Shown piece after piece: positions 22,580 to 32,973 of a stretch of DNA of 64,000 nt; position 1 is the stretch's first letter, and every line of letters starts with the position of its first letter. The stretch covers positions 1-64,000 of the forward strand of contig MCFE01000307.1 of assembly GCA_002104905.1 (NCBI GenBank). Reading direction: 5' to 3'. The translations under genes were made by a program, and so were the position numbers. Origin of the DNA: Basidiobolus meristosporus CBS 931.73 (taxonomy: Eukaryota > Basidiobolomycota > Basidiobolomycetes > Basidiobolales > Basidiobolaceae). A model generated the notes under the pieces. It was given only the letters and a program-made list of their open reading frames with translations. It was not told the DNA's origin and ran no database searches.

Positions 22580-23191
22580 TCAGACTTTGTCTGTAATGAC
22601 CGACAACTCGTCGGAGACCGTTTCCGGCGTGGATAGCATCACAGTGGAGACGTAGAGGCCGACCGCGGCGGCAAAGATCTGGACAACACCACAGATCTTG
22701 AAGCAAACCTCCACTCCGAAAAGCTGGGCGACGGACAGGAAAACCAAACTGAGGAATAGTAGGAAGAAGGTGATGAAGGTAGTTTTGGGTTGTGTGCGCC
22801 ATGCGGCATAGGAGAAAATGGCGTTCAAAATCACCCAAGCGAAAGTGCTGATGCCGGTGGCCTTCATGTAGGTTCCGTCAGTGTAGGCGTCGCTGATCCC
22901 AGCCACAGGTAGAAAGTTCACTCCCGTGGTAAACCAGAAAGCGCCGTAGACCGAAAATGCACAGCCACCGAAGTTGTTTCCTCTGGCGAAGTCCCACATG
23001 CCGGCAACGAACTGGCAAAGGCCACCCATGAAGAAGCCCCACCCGCATATCACTGTGGAGTTGTCGGTGACAATACCGAGCGAGAGAAGGGCCAGGACGA
23101 CTGTAGAGATGGAGAAGCTTATAATGCCAAGCGCGGTGGGATCAGCCTGCTTCCGTTGAGCCTCGTGGCAGTTACAAGAACAATGTTTCAT
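22580..23191 (-). CDS. Acetate/ammonium transporter family (GPR1/FUN34/YaaH, Ato) membrane protein
   Basis: 203 residues, no intron. Six hydrophobic segments follow a short Cys-rich start (MKHCSCNCHE). Family signatures: ADPTALGIISF, a variant of NPAPLGL; GGLCQFVAGMWDFARGNNFG; and AFSVYGAFWFTTG. In yeast the Ato proteins sit in the plasma membrane and handle acetate or ammonium. The first motif has Asp-Pro-Thr-Ala for the usual Asn-Pro-Ala-Pro, so transport activity and substrate may differ. Divergent enough that the exact subfamily is unclear. Confidence 0.85.
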   Translation of the reverse strand: MKHCSCNCHEAQRKQADPTALGIISFSISTVVLALLSLGIVTDNSTVICGWGFFMGGLCQFVAGMWDFARGNNFGGCAFSVYGAFWFTTGVNFLPVAGISDAYTDGTYMKATGISTFAWVILNAIFSYAAWRTQPKTTFITFFLLFLSLVFLSVAQLFGVEVCFKICGVVQIFAAAVGLYVSTVMLSTPETVSDELSVITDKV

Positions 23192-24904
23192 GATGGTAGA
23201 TGGAGAAATGGTTGCGATGTGGGCGGAATCGCTCCGTGAGCGTTGATTTTGTAGTCTCTGATGGCCGATGTTTTTGGGAATTTTTTGGTAATTTGCACTT
23301 GCTCGTTAATTAGCTTCTTTTTGGAACCCACCGGAAATTTGGCTTCCGCATTGTATAGATTGCCTGGAACGATTGGACATATGCTCCATCCAAATCAGCT
23401 GAGTAATGATCCGTTTTTGCCAACTAGGTGCTTCCCGCCATGTCGTAATTCTCCCAACCCAAAGATGGAGATAGTGGACGGTATTCAGAGGCCATATTGG
23501 CGCTCGGCGTGGCATAAGTACGCTCAAGATTGCCCTGGATGGCCAGCTTGAGAGGTAGGTGAGGTCGGGGTTTGTCCAAAATTAAAGTGGGTTTAGCTTC
23601 TCACGGACTAGCAGGAAGCTAATCATGCAGAGACAAACATTCCCTAGAAATGGATAAATCGAACCAGGCAACTAGGGACCTTACGAAATGACTGATTTGG
23701 CAGTAGAATGTTGCCTTCCAGAGCAACAATATACCCACGTGTGAATCCTTGTATTCAGGAAACTCGCCATCGAGCATGTGCTCAAGGCTCTCAATCGATG
23801 GACGGTGAATGCACAGCACAATCTCGACCAAGGTGCTGTTGCAAAAGTTGCCAAATGTGAGATATGGTGCTGGAACCAGATAGCCGCCCCAAACTCAATT
23901 ACGGAAGAGGCTTCCGCTAATACGCTTCAAAGTGGATTCCATGGAGATTTTGGAAAATAGGGTGGAACCATGAATATAACCGGTTTAGGGATGGCCTATT
24001 TAGGTAGCATTGATACAGATTTCATTCGCCAGGCAACCTTGACAATAACTTTAATCATAATTAGGCTAAATTTAATGGGAATATTTCCTAAACCCATCGG
24101 CTTGATCAGGATCCCTATTGAATCCGAAATGATCCGACGAGGTAAATAACGTAAGAATGCCAGAATCCCTGACCCTGATTACGCCTGAATGTGTGCTAAT
24201 CGATTGGGACGAAAGGCTGTGCAAAACGACGATTTTTCTAGCCGGCGCATAATATGATGATTGTAACCGAATATAAAATACTGGATGCTAAGCTTTAGAA
24301 ATATGCACCAACCATGTGGGAGCCACTTCAGCGCTTAGGCGTTTGATTTTATAGCTGGTAATATGCCGCCCACACTATGGGTTTCATAGAGATTTTCAGG
24401 TCAATTAGCAGATCATTTGCTATGCTTCACGTATCTGCCACCATTCTGCTTTCTCTCAGAGTCCCAAGCCAGTGCTATTATCAATCGATACTTATCCAGA
24501 ATCCCCAAAGTCTTGTACCTTCACCAATAGCCAAGTGAAACTATCGGCTTCTTGTTGATTTCAATACCTTTTTCAAATGGTGTAACCAACCAAATACAAA
24601 CAAATGAGTTTGATTGCTCGTAACTTGTGAGAAAGCCTGTGGCTAGATCACGTTTTGGTCACAAGGGGAGCAGATGAGAGTCTATACATTTTAACTAGAG
24701 CATCCTACTCCAATATAGCCCCGAATCCTGGCTTCCTGAAAGGTGATGTTGCAATAATTTGGTTTAGGAATCATTCACGTATCATATATCTTACTTGACT
24801 AATTAATAGTGTATATTCTAGCCAACAGCTGGCGGCTAGAGTATGGACTGGAGATTTGGCTTATAAGATGTAGATCAATTCAAAGAAGTCGTGAGGCCTT
24901 GGAG

Positions 24905-24990
24905 GTGACCAGAATCCTCAAACTTGTGCAATTGACCCCAAACTTTGTAGCATGCTTCCAGTAGCCCCTCGTAGAACATACTTTGTCACG
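24905..24990 (+). repeat. Highly diverged copia LTR fragment
   Basis: Contains CCTCAAACTTG..CAATTGACCCCAAACTTTG and CATGCT in the same order as the middle of the plus-strand LTR at 52492-52840. A second short fragment of the same LTR region lies at about 25135-25200 and a third at about 26112-26160. Confidence 0.45.
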
Positions 24991-26165
24991 GCTAGCTGGT
25001 TCAACTCCTTAACATCCATATAGATCCACTTGGCTCGTTTCTGTAGTTTTGAATGCTCTATTGGGATTTAGTTGGTAAGATGTCGAGTAATCATTTAGAT
25101 CTCGGAAGTCCTGAAATCACCGAGAAATCTTGAAGTTGTCTAAAAGGTCCTAAACCTTTGCACACAGCTTCCTGGGACCATCCTCTAAATACACTCATTG
25201 TTACTTCTGCAAAACTTCACCAAACGACAGTAAGCATGTGGACACTCGACTTTCCCACAACCCAAATCACGCACAACCCTCCAAACATTATCCAGAATTT
25301 TGCAATGGTTGCAAGGTGCACAAGGTTTGGATATATGCTGAATCTCATATAGCATCCCTATGGTGCTCATCCGTGGTTTCTGCTAGGGTTAATATAATCG
25401 CAGCTTTGGTATATACTGCAACGAACTGACTTCAATTAAAAAGCCACACACTCTTCTGAATGAGCGCCTAGTACGGGAATATATGTGACGCAATGCTTTC
25501 GATCTTTGGGTTCAGGAGTCAAATTTTGCATCACTCGTGGTGCGTGAAGCAAAACATACACATGTATTGAGAAAGGCCACTGAATTATGTCAACAGTTGT
25601 AATACGAATGCTTAAAGAATGGTCCCAAAGGGGCAAATGCAAAGTTGGGGGTCACTTACTTGGACAAGCGTGTATGTTTAAACCAAATGAGTGCAACAGT
25701 TGTGTAGGTTGAGTCTTCTGGGAAATTCTGAGTCTAATTTATCTTTTCGCTGTATCGTTAACCCTGAGGAATTGGCAAACCCTACATCATTGAAAAGCAC
25801 GATACATACACATCTAGGTATTGTTGTGAATTTCATATTTGAATCTAGATATTTACACCAACTTGGCTACTTTAGTCATAGCTTATGAGCTTCACCATTT
25901 CTGGTCAAGTTACATATATGGGTTTACTTTGAATATTTCCTCCTGTTACCTAGTGTTGCAAGATTCTAGGGAGCGTTGGAAGTGAAATCGAGAACCAGAT
26001 GAACGGCACGGCATTCACTTGTTGTTTCATTGAGCTCAAATAAATTACTTAAGCACTTGGCAGAACTTGGGTAAAACTAATGGCGAGAATGGCTTTGAAT
26101 TAGTGAAGGCCTGGAAACTATCATAATCGTCCAAAAGCCCCCGAACTTTGCACATCACTTCCTAG

Positions 26166-26472
26166 TATTGTAGGAGTTTTGGAGATATTGAAAGTGATTG
26201 GGAACCAAGTAGACTATGTGGTTTTCATTGAATGATTAGTTGAATGTAAAAGTAGTATTTATACTTTTACATGGTCTTGGCAAAAACAAACACCGAGAAT
26301 ATATTTAGGAAGGTCCCAAGAGCATGTGTGCAAAGTTTGGGGGACTTTTGACACACTTGAGACTCTTATTGCTCTGTATACCTGATACTTTGGTAGTGCA
26401 CTCAAGTAAATCCCAACAAGGGATTAGGGCAAAACAATTGAGGATTTATAGGCCATGATCTAGGCAACTAAC
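26166..26472 (-). repeat. Degenerate copia LTR, 3'-truncated
   Basis: Starts TATTGTAGGAG for the intact TGTTGTAAGAG and follows the LTR of element B through the TATA palindrome (26238 region) and the AAGTAAATCCCAACAAGG stretch to about 26472, where similarity stops before the TTACAACA end. Confidence 0.75.
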
Positions 26473-26570
26473 CCTATGAAAAATCTCAAATGTGGAACTC
26501 AATTGATATCCTGCTGGTATTCCAATGGTATTTTGCTGACATTCAGCTGGTGGATTTCCTTCAAATTTTT

Positions 26571-26643
26571 AGTTGCAATTCTTTGTGGAAGTAGTAGATA
26601 GCTGATTACCATATTTGCATGAATGCTAGTTGGCCCAGTCTCC
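26571..26643 (+). repeat. Dispersed repeat copy 1
   Basis: About 73 bases resembling 52247-52320 at roughly three in four positions: both contain CTTTGTG.AAGTAGT, GAATGCTAG and AGTCTCC in order. It is not part of the LTR. Origin unknown. Confidence 0.55.
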
Positions 26644-26890
26644 TCCTAGAGAATACATCTGCTTGGCTGCCAAATAGCTAGCACCTGAGATATTGAGAGT
26701 GCTGATTTTTGAGAGACTTGGAATTCAGCTGATATCACAATAGTATTGTGCTAGCCTTTTCTTGATTTTTTCTTAATGTAGATCAAGGGGATATTCAGGT
26801 GTATTACCAAGTTTACAATACCTAGAGCCTGAGAATTAGCTGATAACTGATATGTCTATAGCTTATCAATAAGCTCATTATAGTCCAAGT

Positions 26891-27060
26891 GGCTCTCACC
26901 TAATGATATATTGAATGCAAAAGTAGTATTATACCTTTACATTGTCTTGACAAAGCAAACGCATAGAATATGCTCAGGAAGGACACAAGAGCATGTGAGC
27001 AAAGTTTTGGGCTGTTTTGACACCTGTGAGGAATTTCATTGTCTGGGTACCTGATGTGCT
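26891..27060 (-). repeat. Degenerate copia LTR fragment
   Basis: Matches the LTR from the CACTTAATGATTTATTGAATG segment through the TACCTGATG segment, then stops exactly where the next LTR begins at 27061. The later LTR therefore probably inserted into this one. Confidence 0.7.
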
Positions 27061-27403
27061 TGTTGTAAGAATTTTGGAGATATTGGAAGTGATTGGGAGA
27101 ACAAGTAGATCATGTGGTTTTCACTTAAAGATTTATTGAATGCAAAAGTGTTATTCATACTTTGACATGGTCTTGGAAGAACAAGCACCTAGAATATGTT
27201 TAGGAAGGTTCCAGGACCACGTGTGCAAGGTTTGGTGCTGTTCGAACAACCTTGAGAAATGTCATGTTCTGAATACCTGATGTTTTGGTAAAAATATTTT
27301 AAGTCCCGGCAAGGAATTTGGTCAGAATTCTCTAAGATTTGTAGGTAATGAGCTAAGTGACCAAGTTAGGTGAATTTAGGTGGAATTACGAATTTTTACA
27401 ACA
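27061..27403 (-). repeat. Solo copia LTR, full length, diverged
   Basis: 343 bases with both termini (TGTTGTAAGA..TTTTTACAACA) and recognisable along its whole length against the 349-base LTRs of element B. No internal domain flanks it, so it is a solo LTR left by recombination. Flanking five-base target copies are not visible (GTGCT versus GTTCA), consistent with age. Confidence 0.85.
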
Positions 27404-28885
27404 GTTCACAAGTCCCTAAGCTTTACACCCATGTTCTCTAAGCCTCGCCTCAACGAACATACTCAACATGTTTATATTTCCAAGGCCTAGTAAAAGCACA
27501 ATTATCACTTTGCATCTGATATACCATCAAGTGGAAGCCAAATAATCTACTTGTTCCAAGCACCTGCAATTTCTCCAAGACTCTCACAATAGATACAGTA
27601 GCAACTGATAATTCCAAAATTCATTCCTGGCCTCAGCTTTTTGGGTGGCATTCCACCTACTCGGGAGTGAGGAATAAAACTAGCTACATGGTCCTTCAGA
27701 TGGCTCTATCTGCTGGGCTTTATTATCAGCCCCCTATATCTATGTGCCTCTACACATCAGATGTACTTGGAGATCCTAAGCTTGAGAAATATGATTGATC
27801 CTTGATCTCAGTTGACATCAACTTCTCTCAGGGGCCAGCAAAAGCTGGGGACGGGTGAATATCTGGTAACACGTATGCTATTGTAATTTCAGGCTCGTTA
27901 CATGAAAGCGAGTGCCTAGCATGGCCTTTGCGACGAAGTTAGGACACACTGGTTTCATAATGGAACCCCATTCCGATCAGTACGTGTAATTCATAAGTAA
28001 TCTGAGAGCCTTGTGCGGAGGCAAGCAGCTTCCAAACCACACCGAATTCTGAAAAGGTATTGATTATTGCACCGAAATCGCCCTGAATGCCAAGCAATCA
28101 CCAACCCGAAATTCGTTCCGTCAATTCAGGCGGGAATCCCTCACAACCTCCAAGGCAAGTATCATCGCGAGGAGGTATGGTCCTCCCTACCGAATCGCGC
28201 GTCAAGATGAAACTATATTGGGCTACGTCCTGTAGAACTTGGAGGTGTGAACAATATCAACCCATTCGTAGCAAACCGGTATCTGTCTCACCGACTCCGA
28301 GTTTGCTTTCTTCAATCTGTACAGAATCTACCGCATGCATTGATACAGATTGCCTGCGATAGAGATCCGATCCTAGATCGCTATATGAGTTGTGTGACCC
28401 GTCCTCCATCGCATCAGAGCAAGCCCACAATGGGTGTTTCCAAGGTTGTCAAATCTGCTCTAAGAACGCTCATGTGAGAGGTGCAGGCTAGTATTACCAG
28501 TATCTATGTATAGGAAACCTTGCATGTGGGACACATTGTGAACAGTGGAGTGTGTTGAGAGTTCATTACGAGGTGCCAACAATGGACAGAAAAATTTCAT
28601 CATTGGACTGGCCAGGCATTGTACAAGGCTAGACGTCCGTTGTTACACCGACCAGAAATGGTCACGTAGTTGGCTACAAATGAAAGGTAGGGTGTGAACA
28701 TGGTTTTATAGGGGTAAGAATGACTCAGAATATCTTTCCACTTTGACTTCGCTATATTAAAATGACTGGCTACTGCGTAAACATATTAAAGTGGAGCTAG
28801 ATACAATGGTTCCCTCAATGATGGCCGACATTGGGAGTTGGATGATGGCTGAGGACAGCTGTTTTGTTCGGGCTCAAGTGAGCAT

Positions 28886-30675
28886 TCATACCCCTTGAAC
28901 AACCTCGGGGTAGGTTTGCCGAATCTTCTCAAAAAGCTCTGGTTGGGATTGACGAAGTGCATTGGGATCCTCGGCAAGGCAAACAAATGTGGTTGCAGTT
29001 CCACTCTCAATGACCTCCGCAACAAGAATAAATAGTGTGAGTCCGATTAGGAATCCGAAGATAATGAAGATCACCGTGAAGGATCCATTGCTATTGACGG
29101 CTGGCTTGAATACCAGGATAAACAGGTAGGTCAAGAGGGCCGTGATGACACCAACCAGGAGTCCACCCATCGTCAACACATTTCCGATGAGATTGTCGTT
29201 GATGATGGCCTCAACACCTCGATCCTGAATCAGTTTCCATGTATCTTTGGCAGCTTGGCAGTACGGCTTTCCATAGATGGCAACTTGGGTGAATGCGTAA
29301 TGGTTGAAGTACTGAATGAAACCCTCGATCCAAGCCAAGAGACATTCCACGAAGCAGGCTATAAATACAGCGATGCCGCTGTCAGAGTCGCTAATGACCT
29401 CCCTTAATATCGCACGAACGGTCTTGAAGAGCGCGATGATGAGAGAGCCGTACGCTGCACTGCCGAAAGAAGTGGTGCATGCCCTTTTGAGCGATGAGGT
29501 GGTGGGGGAGGATTCCATCTGAGCAGTGTTATGGAAGAAGTAGTATGAGGCGAACACCCCGGAAACAGTGATGTGGACTAGGGTTTTGAGCAACTAGACG
29601 AAAAGCGGTTAGACCTCAATCCAGGCAGAGCTGGGGATGCGGGCAGAAATACCTGAGTGGTCCAATATAAACTAAACACGCAGTAAAGCAGAACGATATA
29701 CAGTTTAGCAGGATACGAGCATTGTTGCGTGAGGGCACCAGTGCGAGGATTCTGTACAGTCTTACAAGCATCAGCTCCGCCGAAGTAATTGTAGGCCCCG
29801 GTGATGGTGAAGCTCCACCATACGCAGAAGAGCAAGTGGAAAATAAGGCCTATTGTAGCGGTAATAATGGTGCCTGGGTATTTTCTGGTGACACCAGCGA
29901 CTGTTTTCAGCATTATGGTGGCGAATGGGATACGGTTTCTCCACCAGAACCAAGCCAACAGGTATAACACCCCAAAAATCGCAAAAATGACGGTCAAAAC
30001 ATACAGCTTCTTCACCGCATAAAAAGCGGCCATGACGAAGTATAAGCCAACAGACAAGAAGAACGATATGCGGATCAAGGCGCCAGGTACTCTGAACTCT
30101 CGGTTAGGCCAGGGCGCAACTCTGAATCTATTTATATAAGCTTACCTTTGCATCATGATAACGTATAGGGTTGAAAGAAGAAAGCCCACTCCACAGATCG
30201 TCAAGAACAAAATGATGGTGTTGAAGCTAAGTAGCTGGCTCGAATCGGTGTTGTTTCCGGGTGTGGTTTTTGAGGCATTGGCGACCGCACGAATAGAGAA
30301 GAAGCTGATAACCACGAAAGCAGCTAAATGAACCCAAAACAGAATTGCTGCCCATAGGTCGTTAAATCCTGACACGGGCTTGAACTTTCCGTCGTTTGAA
30401 TAATTGGCCCCTCCACCACCACTCTCGGGAGGATTGTTTACTGGTGGTTGGTAATATTGGGCTGATTGATCATAGGCTGGTTGTGACGGGACAGGTGGTG
30501 GGGGTGGATAGTAATACTGGTCAGGGTTCTGCGAGTAATAGTCCTGCTGAGGCTGTTGTTGGTTGTAATAGCCTTGTGGTTGCTGTGTGTAGTATGGATT
30601 ATGTGGTTGGCTGTATTGCTGGTCGTTTACAGGAGGCGGGTAATATGGCTGCGAATGTTTGTCATAACCCGACAT
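28886..30675 (-). CDS. PNS1: Choline-transporter-like (CTL/Pns1) multipass membrane protein
   Basis: Three exons, 30675-30146, 30091-29653 and 29593-28886; 558 residues in phase. The first 100 residues are Pro/Gln/Tyr-rich and low in complexity (repeated QPYYPPP and QQPQ), a typical cytosolic start for fungal Pns1. At least nine hydrophobic segments follow; the conserved CTL signatures in the second half are SFGSAAYGSLIIALFKTVRA, YFNHYAFTQVAIYGKPYCQAA, and TATTFVCLAEDP. CTL proteins lie in the plasma membrane; whether fungal Pns1 moves choline is unsettled. The C-terminal PELFEKIRQTYPEV matches the usual end, so the gene is complete. The promoter has a TA-repeat. Confidence 0.93.
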
Positions 30676-30741
30676 CTTTGGCTTTAGAGTGGCGGAGCTT
30701 GATATCAAAGAACAACAGGAGGAAATCAACCCATGACTTGC

Positions 30742-30753
30742 TATATATATATA
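30742..30753 (-). promoter_or_regulatory. TATA-like TA repeat before the Pns1 gene
   Basis: A TATATATATATA run 67-78 bases before the ATG at 30675. Confidence 0.45.
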
Positions 30754-32148
30754 ACCGCAAACATCCCCAAACCTAAAATGCGCTCATGTACGAGCATCGA
30801 TTTGCAGCCAATCAATTCCCGACGAGTTTGAGACGATTGGATAGTAAAATAAATAAGGCTGCCGCTTCCAATATAAGCAACGAGTAGCCTGAGGATTCAG
30901 CCCGAGTACTAACCACGACACAAGGGTGTTACGACTGGTTTTCTGTAGAGTTCCATGGATCTTGCATGCCTCTATAACCAATGTAGGCTGCTATCAGCTC
31001 TATAATCACATTATTGATCACCAAAAGTGGAAGCAATCCCAAACGATAAATGATATGTTTCAAACCGCAACTTTAAAATGGTGCATATATTCGTGGATAA
31101 TACGGGTCTTAATGTAAGACGGATGCTACATCGACCAACTTTATACAAGCAATTTGTGTGACATTGGTATGCCCTTAAACAATGTCTTGCAGAAAGCTAA
31201 ATCGAGTGTTGAATGGTGAACCTTGTCTAAATCACCACTTAGCTGGGGATACTGGTGCCGGTGTTGGTGTTAGTGTTGGTGGAGGGTGCATTTAGGGAGC
31301 TAGAGCGTTAGCGAGTAGGGTGTTGTGTCATGGATCCATCATCGGCAATTTGCCCAGTTGGCCCAATCCTGCGATGGTGGCATCTCAGGTACGCTCTCAC
31401 TCGCATTGTTGTGTGTCCGTTGCTGCTATACATAGCACAAAGGGGAGATCATAAGCCTGTTGTCGGGATTGGCCCGACCAACTCTAATTTTATCAACAAC
31501 GACTACCGCTGGACCAATCGAAACCCAATTGGGCGCGCACAAGCATCAGTCACCGGCCATCACACTGCAATGATGACATGGCATAGTGGCCACATGGCGG
31601 ATTGATAGAGTCTGATTTCTTTGAGGCCGTTCAATAGGAGTGGAGTGGGCTGCAAGGGTGATCTGCCTTTTCGTGATCACTATCGTTCCTTCCCCTGGAC
31701 ATTATCCATCACACCACGAAGAGAGGTAAAAATAGAATGTTGACTCTCGATAAGTCATTCCTCAACGGCATGAAAGTCTTTCAGCCATGATGAGCATGTG
31801 ACTGGCGATATCCGATGACAACCGCCGTTTGTAAAGCTAAATTAGAAAGATCGAGGTCGGTGCCACCTGCTGGCATCTTGGGCTAGTGCAGGCATAGTCT
31901 ACCAGAAGCGCCACGAACTGCTACTAGCACCGACAACCAAGAATGCCTCTGAAATAGACATTTAATAAAGATAGCAGCGTTCCAAGCTTATCTAACTTAG
32001 CTGTTTAAGGCAGGAGCCTATAGAACCAGGCGAAAATAGAAATTGATGACGTAGGTAGGTTAATAATACCATCATCTTGTTAACGACACTGTTTACGTTG
32101 AATCGCATAGTGACAGTGATTCACTTGATGTTCATCACGACCGTTTCA
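30754..32148. other. Intergenic between divergent genes
   Basis: No gene. Frames are 91 codons or fewer. A degenerate GTGTTG run lies at about 31251-31283. Confidence 0.45.
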
Positions 32149-32156
32149 TATAAAAA
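32149..32156 (+). promoter_or_regulatory. TATA box of the cyclin gene at 32281
   Basis: TATAAAAA 132 bases before ATG 32281, the same spacing as in the other cyclin genes here. It supports starting the protein at 32281 and not at the in-frame ATG 32128 upstream. Confidence 0.6.
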
Positions 32157-32280
32157 TCTGGTTGGCCTCCTAAGTTTTAGCTTACTCGTAACATTGAACA
32201 ACCTAATAAAACTTCTCTCTAACCGAGTCTCCACTTCTGAACCGTCGCAGAGTGTCCAACCCAATCGAAGCTCCCGGAAC

Positions 32281-32973
32281 ATGTTTGATAGCAACATTGC
32301 CGTAGCCAAGCATGTGATCGACAGATACTTTGGTCTCAAGCCGAGAAATGTTTCTAAGAACCGAGGGAATGGCAGAAAGGACCTAGCGTTCTCTGGAAAC
32401 CCCCCGAACACTCTTACGGAGACATCGCCTAACCTTGAGCATCAGATTAGGGCCCATGTTGTAAACATCATGGCCAATACAATCAACCATCTGTTTGGCT
32501 GTTTAGCGCCCAGCACTACTCCTGGAAACTTATGCGTTGAGCTGCCAAGATTGGATATTTTCATCTCGCGAGTCTTCCGACGTTCGAATTTGCCACTCAA
32601 CAACCTCCTGACCGCACTATTATACCTTATCCGCTTAAAGGAGTATCATCCATCTTGTAAAGGAGCATTAGGCTCGGGGCATCGACTTTTTATCGCTGCT
32701 CTGATAATGGCGAACAAGTACTTGCATGACTCCTCCTATCACGTAAAGACATGGAGCAGGATTGTAGATAGGTTCTACGACATACAGGAGCTAAATCAAA
32801 TGGAGTCCGAGTTGCTGAATCTATTGAGATTTGAGTTGGTTGTCAAGAGAGATGACTGGGTGCAATTTGTAAATATCTTGGATGGGAAGCTCACGCGCAG
32901 TTGGAGAAGGAGGGGGATCCATGGGCCAAGTGGCTATCTCTTCAGACAAATGACACAACTTTATAGCGCATAA
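32281..32973 (+). CDS. Pcl/Pho80-type cyclin
   Basis: 230 residues from ATG 32281. The cyclin box fills about 85-200: LDIFISRVFRRSNLPLNNLLTALLYLIRLK, then GHRLFIAALIMANKYLHD, then WSRIVDRFYDIQELNQMESELLNLLRFELVV. These are the helices by which Pcl-type cyclins bind a Pho85/Cdk5-class kinase. The N-terminal 80 residues (AKHVIDRYFGLKP...) are basic and variable. The frame is open 68 codons further upstream, but that part is hydrophobic, lacks cyclin character and contains the TATA box. Length is almost equal to that of the cyclin at 47514-48203 (229), its closest likeness in this window. Single exon. Confidence 0.85.
   Translation: MFDSNIAVAKHVIDRYFGLKPRNVSKNRGNGRKDLAFSGNPPNTLTETSPNLEHQIRAHVVNIMANTINHLFGCLAPSTTPGNLCVELPRLDIFISRVFRRSNLPLNNLLTALLYLIRLKEYHPSCKGALGSGHRLFIAALIMANKYLHDSSYHVKTWSRIVDRFYDIQELNQMESELLNLLRFELVVKRDDWVQFVNILDGKLTRSWRRRGIHGPSGYLFRQMTQLYSA

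Larger units (their letters stand above)
23192..28885. other. Gene desert with layered, decayed LTR sequence
   Basis: About 5.7 kb, AT-rich, no frame over 96 codons and none with a recognisable motif. By eye several pieces match the copia LTR family that is intact at 53-62 kb: about 24905-24990 and 25135-25200 and 26112-26160 in LTR sense on the plus strand, about 25620-25665, 26166-26472, 26891-27060 and 27061-27403 in antisense. 27404-28885 shows nothing but short frames. Confidence 0.65.

Noticed and set aside
24980-25020. tRNA B-box-like GGTTCAACTCC
   Set aside because: No acceptor-stem or anticodon-arm pairing around it.
32128-32280. Longer cyclin starting at ATG 32128
   Set aside because: The extra part is hydrophobic, unlike cyclins, and contains a TATA box 132 bases before the better ATG.
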